60,286 nucleotides of DNA, from positions 1 through 60,286 of the forward strand of contig JACQWX010000092.1 in assembly GCA_016209035.1 (NCBI GenBank), in the 5' to 3' direction. Positions 24,875 to 32,704 of this stretch are shown piece by piece. Positions within the stretch are counted from its first letter, which is position 1, and each line of letters starts with the position of its first letter. Origin of the DNA: Elusimicrobiota bacterium. Its GTDB lineage: Bacteria > Elusimicrobiota > Elusimicrobia > UBA1565 > UBA9628. The notes under the pieces are model-generated. The model was not told the origin of the DNA. It saw only the letters and a program-made list of their open reading frames with translations, and did not search any database. A program made the position numbers and the translations under genes.

Positions 24875-26622
24875 TGGCCGCGCTCCACATGGTGGCCGGC
24901 AAGGCTGCGCTCAAGAGCGTCTCCAACCTGCTCGGCCTAGGCCTGTCCGCGGGCGGCTGGCGGCTCGAGGCCCTGTGCAGCTTGGGATCCGAGAGCATCC
25001 GCCTCGGCCTGCGAGGGGCCCGGGAGGGCGGCCCCCGGCTCGTCTTCTATCTCGTCCCCAAGGACTCCGGGGAGGCGGTCGCGCGCGCGGCCCGGCTCGG
25101 CCTGTCCGTGGAAAGCGAGGCCGGGCCGGCGGCGCGGCGCTTCCTCGACTTGATGGCCGACCGGCTGGGCGGCCGGAGCCTCGACGACGTCCTGGCCGTC
25201 ATGCGGGAGGACCCCGAGACCTTCACCGAGGTCGAGCCGACCGGCCCCTCCGAGACCAGGCTGGTCGTGCCCATGACCGCGGGGCCCGTCAACCTCTTCG
25301 AGCCTGGCTGGAGGAGCTTCTTCAGCGACCAGGATTTCGAGGTCCTGCTCGGGTATCCGGAGCTCAAGCTGGACAAGACCATCTACGCCCGCTACTCCGA
25401 CCGCGAGTGCCTCTATTCCTGGGCCGGCAACGACCCGCGCAAGTGGTCCTTCTTCGCCTATCCCATGCGGGTGCCTTCCGACAGCTTCGGCGCCGCGGTC
25501 TTCCGAAAGGGCGTCATCATGGAGCTCGAGGAGGATGACATGGTCCTGGGGCCCTCGGAGAAGGCGCGCGCCTTGGTCGAGTCGGTGGCCCGGCGGGCCA
25601 AGGGCTCCGACGCCGAGTTCGTCGTGTTCAACCATTTCTGCACCACCATCGTCATGGGCGAGGACTTCGCCGAGGTCGGGAGGCGCATGGAGAAGGCCTC
25701 CGGCCGCACCACCATCCGCTGGAGCCATCGGGACCGCGACCTCCTGGACAATTTCGGGGACTACTTCCGCTCCCTCTTCGGCCGGCCCGGCTTCTTCGAC
25801 GTCCCGGCCGACCCGGACGGGGTGAACCTGTTCCATTTCCCGATGGACTACCGCGATGAGCAGCTGGCGCCCTTCCTCGAGGAGATGGGGCTGCGCGTCA
25901 ACCTGCGCCTGTTCCCGGACGTCCATTTCCCCTCGGTGGCGAGCCTCCCGCGGGCGCGCCTCCAGGTCTTCTGCGAGGCCACCTCCTACCAGGCCAAGCT
26001 CAACGAGCTCCTCGCCAAGAGCCCCCGGCCCATGGTGACGGTGCGGGCGCCCTACGGCATCGAGGGCACGAAGGACTGTCTCATTGCCATCGCCAAGGCC
26101 GCGGGCAAGGAGGCCGCCTTCCACAAGGCCTGGGGATTGCGGATGGCGGAGGTCGGGCCCGAATGGGACAAGATGCGCTCGGAGGCCGGCTCCTTCAGGC
26201 TCGCCTTCGTGACGGCGGACGCCACCCTGCCGCGGCTCTGGGGCCTTCGCCACGGCCAGGGCGTGCCCCTGATGAGGATGATCGAGGAGATGGGCTTCGG
26301 CGTTGACATCCTCCATTACGACCCGCACGCCGACGGGGCGCAAGTCCCGGAAGGAAGCCTTGCCCGGCTCACGCCGTTCCGCACTCCGACGGAACTCACC
26401 GCCGCCCTGGCCGGCGGCGGGCATCAGGCGGTCTACTCGGACATCTTCTTCGATTGGCGGGTCACCTCAGCGGGCAAGGCCCGGTTCGCGAGCAAGGATT
26501 TCGAGATGGGCTTGGACGGCGCGGTGCGCACCCTCCGAAGGCTCCTCCAGGCGTGCCGGATGCCGTTCTACTCCCGCTACGCCGGCCACCTCTCCAAGCT
26601 CGAGGGGAGGGATGATGCCTGA
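24874..26622 (+). CDS. NifD/NifK-like subunit with N-terminal extension
   Basis: A 582-residue nitrogenase component 1-type protein starting at a TGATG overlap with the Fe protein gene. An N-terminal domain of about 125 residues has no counterpart in NifD/K. The NifDK-like part follows: TAGPVNLF (135-142) occupies the place of the HGPxGC turn but lacks its Cys, while HFCTTIVMGED (C256) matches the later conserved Cys before I-G-D/E-D. C179 (DRECLYSW) is a possible additional ligand. Downstream Rossmann-like segments (MVTVRAPYGIEGTKD, FRLAFVTADATLPRL) are typical component 1 folds. Together with the next protein it presumably forms the catalytic heteromer. No FeMo-co-type ligand set can be identified. 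Confidence 0.85.
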   Translation: MAALHMVAGKAALKSVSNLLGLGLSAGGWRLEALCSLGSESIRLGLRGAREGGPRLVFYLVPKDSGEAVARAARLGLSVESEAGPAARRFLDLMADRLGGRSLDDVLAVMREDPETFTEVEPTGPSETRLVVPMTAGPVNLFEPGWRSFFSDQDFEVLLGYPELKLDKTIYARYSDRECLYSWAGNDPRKWSFFAYPMRVPSDSFGAAVFRKGVIMELEEDDMVLGPSEKARALVESVARRAKGSDAEFVVFNHFCTTIVMGEDFAEVGRRMEKASGRTTIRWSHRDRDLLDNFGDYFRSLFGRPGFFDVPADPDGVNLFHFPMDYRDEQLAPFLEEMGLRVNLRLFPDVHFPSVASLPRARLQVFCEATSYQAKLNELLAKSPRPMVTVRAPYGIEGTKDCLIAIAKAAGKEAAFHKAWGLRMAEVGPEWDKMRSEAGSFRLAFVTADATLPRLWGLRHGQGVPLMRMIEEMGFGVDILHYDPHADGAQVPEGSLARLTPFRTPTELTAALAGGGHQAVYSDIFFDWRVTSAGKARFASKDFEMGLDGAVRTLRRLLQACRMPFYSRYAGHLSKLEGRDDA

Positions 26623-27940
26623 GAAGACCCCCGCGGGGGTCTCCGAGCGGCTAGGAGTCCGCATCGACCCGCCCTACCTGCACGGCGCCTTTCTGGCCTT
26701 GAACGCGGTGTCGGACGCCTTCTTCCTCGGCGACGGGCCGGACTGCATCCGGGCCAAGGCCGAGCAGATCCACGGCCGCCACGACCTGTTCTCCACGCTC
26801 CTCTCCTGCAAGGGCGAGCACCGCATCCACTACACGGGCGTCGACGTGTTCAAGGTCGCGGCCAACATCGAGGGCCAGATTGTCGCGGGCTTGAGGCGCA
26901 TCGCGGCCCGCCCCCGCTGCGCCGCGGTCTTCATGGGCTCCATACCCATGTGCACCATCGTGGGCACGGACTACGACCGCATCCTGCGCGAGGTCTTCCC
27001 TGGAGGTTCCAAGCCGGCCTTCCTCATCCCTCCCCAGACCGGCCTCTCCGGGGACTGGCTCGACGGCTACGCCGCGGTCCTGGCCGCCATGGCGGAGGGC
27101 ATGGACCTTTCCGGCGGCCGGCCGGGACCTGAGAAGACGGCCGTGATCGGCTACCTGATGGGCCGCAACGAAGGGGACCACAAGGGGAACGTGGCCGAAC
27201 TCGAGCGCATGCTCAAAGCCTTGGGCCTCGATCCGACATCCATCTGGCTCTCGGGCTCGAGCTATGAGGCCTTGCGCCAGGCCCGGCACGCCGGGACCAT
27301 TGTCTCCCTCCCGCACGGCAGGAAAGCCGCCCAGGTCCTGGCCGAGAGACTGGGGGTCAAGCTGGTCGAAGCGGACCTTCCGTTCGGCCTGGAAGCCTCT
27401 CGGCGGTTCGTGGAGCGGTTGGGCCGAGAGCTGGACCGCGAGGCTCAGGCGAGGAAGTTCGTCGAGGCCGAGCTCGCCGGAGCCGCGCCCCGGCTCGGCT
27501 GGGTCTCGCCGCCCCTCAAGGGCCGGCGCTTGGCGTACGCAGGCGACCCGCACTACGCGCCGGGGTTCGCGGAGATGGTCGAGGGCTCGGGCGGGGAGGT
27601 CTTCGGCATGATCTTGACCGGCGCCCCGCGCCACCTCCCCGAGGGGGCGAGGAGCCGACTGGCCGCGAGGCCCCGGACCGCCTTCGCTCCCCTCCAGCAC
27701 GAGGTGGCGGACGTCTGGTTCGGCCTCCGCAAAAAAGACGCTGACCTGCTCGTCGGCACGACCATGGCCGTCGAGTTCATCCGGCCCGAGACGCAATGGC
27801 TCGAGTTCGGCTACCCGTCCGACTACACCCACTTCCTTAGGAACGAGCCCTTCCTAGGGTTCCGAGGCGGCCTCGGGTTCCTCTCCAGGCTGGCCAACGA
27901 GGCGGCCCGGGGAGAGGTCCTCGGGCCGAGCCGCGCCTAG
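26612..27940 (+). CDS. NifD/NifK-like subunit retaining cluster cysteines
   Basis: A 442-residue component 1-type protein. Cluster cysteines occur at GDGPDC (C45, the HGPxGC equivalent), TLLSCKGEH (C66) and SIPMCTIVGTDYDR (C114, matching the Cys before I-G-D-D). C-terminal Rossmann segments include RRLAYAGDPHYAPGF and ADLLVGT, where substrate or cofactor contacts lie in relatives. GGGGAGGG-type ribosome site (GAGGGGAGGG) precedes two consecutive ATGs (26612, 26615); either may be used, overlapping the upstream stop. Last gene of the operon. It probably pairs with the previous subunit and the Fe protein as an ATP-dependent reductase of an unsaturated ring substrate. Confidence 0.87.
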   Translation: MMPEKTPAGVSERLGVRIDPPYLHGAFLALNAVSDAFFLGDGPDCIRAKAEQIHGRHDLFSTLLSCKGEHRIHYTGVDVFKVAANIEGQIVAGLRRIAARPRCAAVFMGSIPMCTIVGTDYDRILREVFPGGSKPAFLIPPQTGLSGDWLDGYAAVLAAMAEGMDLSGGRPGPEKTAVIGYLMGRNEGDHKGNVAELERMLKALGLDPTSIWLSGSSYEALRQARHAGTIVSLPHGRKAAQVLAERLGVKLVEADLPFGLEASRRFVERLGRELDREAQARKFVEAELAGAAPRLGWVSPPLKGRRLAYAGDPHYAPGFAEMVEGSGGEVFGMILTGAPRHLPEGARSRLAARPRTAFAPLQHEVADVWFGLRKKDADLLVGTTMAVEFIRPETQWLEFGYPSDYTHFLRNEPFLGFRGGLGFLSRLANEAARGEVLGPSRA

Positions 27941-27953
27941 GCCGATTGCCGAC

Positions 27954-27967
27954 GGTCCCCTGGGACC
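27954..27967. terminator. Weak hairpin after Nif-like operon
   Basis: GGTCCC-CT-GGGACC, a 6-bp stem with a 2-nt loop, 13 nt after the operon stop and followed by TTCG, not a U-run. A marginal terminator candidate. Confidence 0.25.
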
Positions 27968-27999
27968 TTCGACCCGCGCCTGGTCTCGCCCATCGCCGG

Positions 28000-28005
28000 T
28001 ATAAT
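28000..28005 (+). promoter_or_regulatory. Consensus -10 box
   Basis: A perfect TATAAT, 12 nt before the ATG at 28018; the -35 region is not recognisable. It argues that the short ORF that follows was or is expressed. Confidence 0.45.
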
Positions 28006-28017
28006 GGGACTCGCCTC

Positions 28018-28242
28018 ATGAGAGTTCATCTTGTCGCCGTGCTGACGGCCCTGCTGGGCGCAGGGACCGCCTTGGGTTCGCCTACGCCGCTCGCCGGCCC
28101 TCCCGTCGGCCGTCCGGTCGCAGTCCTGGAGAGCCTCATGCTGCCGCGGGACTTGAAGAAGCCCTTCTTCGACACCACCGACCTGGCCGTCTCCCGCTAC
28201 ACCGAGAAGCTCCGGGCTCTGGCCGGCGCCGGCGTCCTTTAG
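28018..28242 (+). CDS. 74-residue secreted peptide or truncated gene
   Basis: Begins with a convincing signal peptide (MRVHLVAVLTALLGAGTALG) followed by about 50 residues (VLESLMLPRDLKKPFFDTTD) with normal composition. It has a consensus -10 box close upstream. The last 107 bp overlap the 3' end of the carbamoyltransferase gene on the other strand, whose tail there is Arg/Ser-rich and unlike the family, so this frame is the likelier original coding frame of the overlap. I do not recognise the family; it may be the 5' part of a gene truncated by rearrangement. Confidence 0.5.
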   Translation: MRVHLVAVLTALLGAGTALGSPTPLAGPPVGRPVAVLESLMLPRDLKKPFFDTTDLAVSRYTEKLRALAGAGVL

Positions 28243-30907
28243 GGTCGACGACGAAGTCGCCGATGACCAGGCAGTCGGCGCCGATGGCCCTGAAGCACTC
28301 CACCGCGTCATGGGGAGTACACACGATGGGCTCGCCTCGGCGGTTGAAGGAGGTGTTGAGCACCATGGGCACGCCGGTGAGGGCCTCAAACCGCCTGATG
28401 AGGGCATGGAACCTCGGCTGATGCTCTCGGTGCACGACCTGAGGCCTCGTGGTGCCGTCCACATGGAGAACGGCGGGCACGAGCCTGGCCTTGTCCTTCT
28501 TGAGCGGCAAGGTGAAGAGCATGAAGCGGCTGTCGAAGGCCTCGTCGAACCAGTCTTTCTCGCAGCCGGCCAGGATGGCCGGGCCGAAGGGCCGCCAGAC
28601 AGGCCTGGACTTCAAGACGTTCACCCGGTCCTTGAGCTCGGGCCTGCGGGGGTCGGCCAGGATGCTGCGGGACCCGAGGGCGCGCGGCCCGAACTCCATC
28701 CTGCCGTCGAACCAGCACACGACCTGGCCGTCGGCCAGGCGCCGGGCCGCTACCTCGGGAGCGTCCTTCGCCAGCCGGTAGGACAGCCCCGACCGCATCA
28801 GAACGCCTTCGATGTCGGCCCGGCCAAACGCCGGGCCGAGAAGGGCATGCTCCATCACGACATCAGCGTCCCTGCCTGAGAGATGCAGGGCCTCCAAGGC
28901 CGCGCCGAGCGCGGTGCCTCCGTCGTTGGCCCCGGGCTGGACGAACATGCGTTTGGGCCTGAAGAGCCTGCGCAGGAGCCGGTTCATCCTGCAGTTGAGG
29001 GCCACCCCTCCCGCCAGGCACAGGCCCTCCGCGCCGGGCTTCAAGCCTGCCGTGCGCAGGAGAGACGCGATGGTCTTCTCCAGAGCGTCTTGAAGGGAGG
29101 CGGCCAGATCCCGATGCCCCGGCCCCAGCGGCCATCCTTCCTTTCGCGCCAGGCCGGCGAAGCCCTCGACGATGCCTGATTCGTGGACGTCGAAGTCCTT
29201 GGGCCCCCTCCAAGAGAGGAAGGGGCGGAAATCGGACTTCGGCCTGCCGAAGGACGCCAGGGCCATGACGCTGCCCTGGCCGTGGGGCCCGAACCCGAGG
29301 TGCCTGGCCACGGTCTCGTAGACCCCGCCGATGGAGCGGTCGGTCAGGCAGAGCACTTCCAGGACCGGCTCGATCTCCCCACGGACGGCGCGGAAGACCG
29401 CGGCGGTCTCCCGGTCTCCTCGGCCGTCCACGGTCAGGATACACGCCCGGTCCATGCCGCTCGTCCGGAAGGCGCTGGCAGCGTGCGAGAGATGATGCGG
29501 GACGTAGACCACCCGCCCGGCCCTGAGCGCGGGGATCGGGCGGTCCGCGTCGGTCGCGGAGAACGCGCGGCGGTAGCGCGCCGGCAGGCCGTTGACCGCG
29601 ATCAGGTCCGCGTCGTCGAGGGACAGGCCCTCGGGCCCGAGCAGGGCGCTGATGGCGCCGCGGCAGAAGACCTCTTCGACGCAGATGGTCGGGTCGGCCG
29701 CGATGCCCACCCCTGGCCGGCCGGAAGCCCGAAAGCCGTGGTGGCGCACGCGCGAGAAGCGCTCCTCCTCCACGGCGCCGACGAGCCGGCCGTCCTTGAC
29801 GAGGGCCGCGGCGTGCTCCTGCAAGGTCGCGATCGCCAGGCCCAGCACGACCCTCGGTCTATCACCGCCCTTGTCCTTGGGCAGGAGGTAGGACGGCGGG
29901 AAGGGGGCGGGCGTCGCCGGCCCGGCATGGCCCGCCAATCTCGAAAGCCATTGCGGCCGATGACTCAGGCGCCGGGACAGCAGGGCGCTCGAAGCGCCGT
30001 ACACGGGGCGCAGGGCGTCAACCGGGCAGGCTTCCACGCAGTCGAAGCAGCGCAGGCAGGCGTCGGCCGTTCTCCCTTCGCCAGTCCCGGCGAGCCCTCG
30101 GGCCGGCGAGCCGGGGCAGGGGCGAGGAGCCGGCGAGCGGCGCCCCGCCGGGCAGATACGGCTGCAGAGGCCGCAGCAGCGGCAGCGGGCGGCATCCGCA
30201 GTCACCGACGAGGAGAAGCCTGCCTGCGCGAACGCCGCCACGGTCGGACGCCTCGCCACGCCCCATTCGAGGCCGTCGAGCAGGACGCGGAAAGGAGCGT
30301 CCTCGGCCAGGACGCCCTCCAGCGCCGCAGCAAGCCACTCCAAGGCTTCGGGCGCAAGCGAAGCGGCCAGGAGCCAAGCCGGCCGCACTCCTTGAGGCCC
30401 TCCGGGCCGGCGCCATGACAGAAATACCGGCCCGGGGTTTCCGGGCCGGCTGGCCGACCATCTCAGACCCTGCCGCCATTCCGGCAGAGTCACGAAGCGT
30501 CCTTGCGCGGGAGCGATCCCTAAACGCGGAGGCACGCCCAGCCTGCTCACCAGCCCGGGGAACGCGGTCTTGAGGTCGTCGGGCCTCCAGACTTCGGCCA
30601 GGGACACGACATGGACGGGCGCGCTCCGGGCGGATACCACCTCGCGGACGGGTTTCTTGGACCGGCCGGCGGGAAGACGCTCCACGCGGCAGGGCATGAG
30701 CGGCGAGAAGAGCCCCTTGAGCCAGGTGACGGCCCTGGCTTCAAGGTCCTCCGGAACTCCCCGGCCCAGGCGCAGGACCAGCTCATCGTCGAGGACCAGC
30801 AGGGAGAAGCTGCTCAGGCCTTGACCTGCCAGGCCTGAGACGACCTCGCCAGCCTCGAGCCTGGTGCCGAAAGCGTCGAGGAGAAGTTGGACTGCGGATC
30901 CGCGCAT
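28136..30907 (-). CDS. Ferredoxin-NodU/CmcH-type carbamoyltransferase fusion
   Basis: A 923-residue protein in three parts. Residues 1-235 are an unrecognised domain. Residues 242-295 hold two [4Fe-4S] motifs, CRCCGLCSRICP (C242, C245, C248, C252) and CLRCFDCVEACP (C284, C287, C290, C294). Residues about 352-890 are a carbamoyltransferase of the NodU/CmcH type: ASKHA-fold motifs (VPHHLSHAASAF, ILTVDGRGD, CLAGGVALNCRMN, GANDGGTALGAAL) and the YrdC-like C-terminal part (FGPRALGSRSIL, VLNTSFNRRGEPIV). Such enzymes transfer carbamoyl from carbamoyl phosphate to a hydroxyl or similar acceptor; HypF is related and feeds cyanide-ligand synthesis. The Fe-S fusion is unusual. The last 30 residues overlap another ORF and are probably read-through. 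Divergent from the rSAM gene at 30959. Confidence 0.85.
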   Translation of the reverse strand: MRGSAVQLLLDAFGTRLEAGEVVSGLAGQGLSSFSLLVLDDELVLRLGRGVPEDLEARAVTWLKGLFSPLMPCRVERLPAGRSKKPVREVVSARSAPVHVVSLAEVWRPDDLKTAFPGLVSRLGVPPRLGIAPAQGRFVTLPEWRQGLRWSASRPGNPGPVFLSWRRPGGPQGVRPAWLLAASLAPEALEWLAAALEGVLAEDAPFRVLLDGLEWGVARRPTVAAFAQAGFSSSVTADAARCRCCGLCSRICPAGRRSPAPRPCPGSPARGLAGTGEGRTADACLRCFDCVEACPVDALRPVYGASSALLSRRLSHRPQWLSRLAGHAGPATPAPFPPSYLLPKDKGGDRPRVVLGLAIATLQEHAAALVKDGRLVGAVEEERFSRVRHHGFRASGRPGVGIAADPTICVEEVFCRGAISALLGPEGLSLDDADLIAVNGLPARYRRAFSATDADRPIPALRAGRVVYVPHHLSHAASAFRTSGMDRACILTVDGRGDRETAAVFRAVRGEIEPVLEVLCLTDRSIGGVYETVARHLGFGPHGQGSVMALASFGRPKSDFRPFLSWRGPKDFDVHESGIVEGFAGLARKEGWPLGPGHRDLAASLQDALEKTIASLLRTAGLKPGAEGLCLAGGVALNCRMNRLLRRLFRPKRMFVQPGANDGGTALGAALEALHLSGRDADVVMEHALLGPAFGRADIEGVLMRSGLSYRLAKDAPEVAARRLADGQVVCWFDGRMEFGPRALGSRSILADPRRPELKDRVNVLKSRPVWRPFGPAILAGCEKDWFDEAFDSRFMLFTLPLKKDKARLVPAVLHVDGTTRPQVVHREHQPRFHALIRRFEALTGVPMVLNTSFNRRGEPIVCTPHDAVECFRAIGADCLVIGDFVVDPKGRRRRPEPGASRCSGRRPGRWCRRRASSSPAAA

Positions 30908-30958
30908 GATGGCGTGTCGAGATTACATGGTATCATATGAAAAACCCCGGCACGCATC

Positions 30959-31888
30959 ATGGCGAATCTAGGCTACATCCAGGTCATCAGGCGCTGCAGC
31001 CAGGAGTGCCGGTTCTGCTCGAACCCGGCCAACGACCGCGTGCTCCCGTTGAGCCGGGCCAAGCGGCTGGCGGACCGCTACCTCGGCCGCGGCTACGAGG
31101 GAGTCATCCTCACGGGCGGGGAGCCCACCCTCTACGACGGACTGCCCGAGCTCATCTCCTATGTCGCGGGCCTTGGCCTGGGCTGCCGCATCATCACCAA
31201 CGGCCAAAAGACCGCGGACCGCGCCTACCTGGACTCGCTCGTCCTCGCTGGCCTCAGGCACGTCAACGTCTCCATCCACAGCCACCGCAAGGCGGTCCAG
31301 TCCTTCCTGACCGGCAACCCGGACTCCCTGGCCAACATCGTGCGCACCCTGGTGCACCTCCGCGCGCACCCCATGACCGTGCACGTCTGCCAGACCATCT
31401 GCCGTCAGAACGGCGGCCATCTCCACGAGACCGCGGCCTGGCTCGCGCGCCGGTTCCCGCATGTGCGCCACTTCAGCTGGACCTATCTCGACACCTTCCT
31501 CGACCGCGTGAAAGAACATCCGGAGGTGGTCCCCACCCTGCGGCAGACCGAGAAGCCCCTGCTGGCCGCCATGAGGACGCTCGACTCAGTCCGCCGGACC
31601 TTCCGCGTCGAGAAAGTACCGCTGTGCTACATGGGAGGGTTCTGCCACTGCTCCACCGAGACCCGCGCCATCGTCAAAGGCCAGGAGCGCGGGGTCCACT
31701 TTCTGGACGGGCGGCGCAGCCACCGCGAGGTCCATTGGCGCTACGCCAAGGCGAGGGCCTGCCGACGCTGCTCGCTCGACCCGATCTGCGCGGGGCTCTG
31801 GGACCTGGGCCGCTCCTACGACCCGGCGGAACTCCGGCCCAGGAAGGACGATCCCCAGCCAATCATCGACCGCATCAAGGCGCCCTAA
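30959..31888 (+). CDS. Radical SAM enzyme (fourth of the cluster)
   Basis: A 309-residue protein. CSQECRFC (C13, C17, C20) is the SAM-cluster motif, LTGGEPTLYD the GGE motif and IITNGQK a barrel strand. A C-terminal Cys/His-rich section (CYMGGFCHCS; CRRCSLDPICAGLW) could hold an auxiliary cluster. The enzyme is divergent from the ferredoxin-carbamoyltransferase gene across a 51-bp spacer containing AT-rich hexamers, and its stop overlaps that of the ferredoxin gene by 4 nt. Location suggests membership in the Nif-like cofactor system. Substrate unknown. Confidence 0.85.
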   Translation: MANLGYIQVIRRCSQECRFCSNPANDRVLPLSRAKRLADRYLGRGYEGVILTGGEPTLYDGLPELISYVAGLGLGCRIITNGQKTADRAYLDSLVLAGLRHVNVSIHSHRKAVQSFLTGNPDSLANIVRTLVHLRAHPMTVHVCQTICRQNGGHLHETAAWLARRFPHVRHFSWTYLDTFLDRVKEHPEVVPTLRQTEKPLLAAMRTLDSVRRTFRVEKVPLCYMGGFCHCSTETRAIVKGQERGVHFLDGRRSHREVHWRYAKARACRRCSLDPICAGLWDLGRSYDPAELRPRKDDPQPIIDRIKAP

Positions 31889-32055
31889 ACCTGTACGATG
31901 GACTTCGTGGGGCAGACAGCCTCGCAGGCGGCGCAGTCGATGCACTTGTCGGCTTCGATGCTGTAGCGCGGCTCGCCCTTGATGATCGCCTCGGACGGGC
32001 ACGTCTCGAAGCAGGTGCCGCAAGCGTCGCAGGTTTCGGTGATCTTGTAGGCCAT
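31885..32055 (-). CDS. 2[4Fe-4S] ferredoxin
   Basis: A 56-residue bacterial ferredoxin with two canonical motifs: CDACGTCFETCP (C9-C19) and CIDCAACEAVCP (C38-C48). It is the classic clostridial size. A GGAG ribosome site lies 7 nt upstream of the ATG, and a TAAAAT box further up. It is a natural electron donor to the NifH-like protein and the radical SAM enzymes. It converges on the fourth rSAM gene. Physical partner not provable from sequence. Confidence 0.93.
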   Translation of the reverse strand: MAYKITETCDACGTCFETCPSEAIIKGEPRYSIEADKCIDCAACEAVCPTKSIVQV

Positions 32056-32127
32056 TTCTAACTCCGTACCGCGGATTTGTCGTATTTTAGCATTTTGCGT
32101 GCCAGTCATCAAACCGGCCGCGACCTG

Positions 32128-32158
32128 GGGTGCGCCGAAAATTTGTGGGTAGCCGGCC
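32128..32158 (+). repeat. Left inverted repeat of XRE cassette
   Basis: A 31-nt sequence (begins GGGTGCGCCGAAAAT, ends GGTAGCCGGCC) recurs in inverted orientation at 32705-32735 with two mismatches, bracketing 546 nt that contain the XRE gene. No transposase is present. Confidence 0.7.
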
Positions 32159-32227
32159 AGATCGAGCGCAGGAACGACAGCTTGGGGATGCCGGGAGTTC
32201 CGCGCCCGACGATCTCCAGCTGGGGCA

Positions 32228-32329
32228 CCTCCTTTGGTCCGTTGCTTTGCTGCAACATCCATCCCGAACGCAGCGATATAGAGCATCCATTCCGAGCCGT
32301 GTTGCTTTGGAGCAACGGACCAAGGGAGG
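32228..32329. repeat. Nested inverted repeat upstream of XRE gene
   Basis: Arms at 32228-32246 (CCTCCTTTGGTCCGTTGCT) and 32311-32329 are complementary with one mismatch. Between them are near-direct repeats (CATCCATCCCGAACG and CATCCATTCCGAGCC). This fills most of the gap 32056-32376 with no gene on either strand that I trust. It may be a small mobile palindrome or a regulatory structure. Confidence 0.55.
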
Positions 32330-32376
32330 CAAGGCTCGGGGGCCTGGAACTTATGGGGTCATCTCGTATAGACAGT

Positions 32377-32685
32377 ATGGACTCCCCAGGAACGGTGGGT
32401 CGCATGGCGACATTGCTCAAAGAACTGCGGCTGGAACGCGGAATCTCTCAGCGGCAGCTTGCCGATCATGCCGGCGTCAACGCTTCGGTCGTCCATCGGG
32501 CCGAGCGGGGCGAAGACGCCAAGCTCTCGACCTGGGGCAAGCTCTTCGTAGGGCTTGGCTATCGCCTCCTGATTGACGCGACGGAGCTTGCGGAGGAAGC
32601 GGGCGACCTTCTTGCCGAGGAGCGCGACCGCAGGCTGGAAAGGCGCTCGGTTGGTCTTTGCGCGGGGAAGCGCCGTCCCTATTGA
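32377..32685 (+). CDS. XRE-family helix-turn-helix regulator, probable orphan antitoxin
   Basis: About 102 residues from ATG 32377 (alternatives 32353 and 32404). The helix-turn-helix is LRLERGISQRQLADHAG followed by VNASVVHRAERGEDAK, the HipB/antitoxin style. The tail (ATELAEEAGDLLAEER, then GLCAGKRRPY) resembles antitoxins that precede AbiEii-like or HipA-like toxin genes, but no toxin gene follows. It lies inside a pair of inverted repeats next to hgcB, on the opposite strand. Lower-GC composition than neighbours fits acquisition. Whether it regulates hgcAB is unknown. Confidence 0.7.
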   Translation: MDSPGTVGRMATLLKELRLERGISQRQLADHAGVNASVVHRAERGEDAKLSTWGKLFVGLGYRLLIDATELAEEAGDLLAEERDRRLERRSVGLCAGKRRPY

Positions 32686-32704
32686 CCGCTTGACGAGGCT
32701 GTAA

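Noticed and set aside
24053-27940. True molybdenum nitrogenase (nifHDK)
   Set aside because: No nifB, nifE, nifN or other assembly genes, the NifD-like subunit lacks a P-cluster Cys, and the surrounding genes are radical SAM enzymes.
24053-27940. Dark-operative protochlorophyllide or chlorophyllide reductase (bchLNB/bchXYZ)
   Set aside because: No other bch/chl or reaction-centre genes; subunit sizes and cysteine layout do not fit.
24053-27940. F430-type Ni-sirohydrochlorin diamide reductase (cfbCD)
   Set aside because: CfbD is a single-subunit homodimer in methanogens; here there are two different component 1 subunits and no mcr or cfbA/B/E genes.
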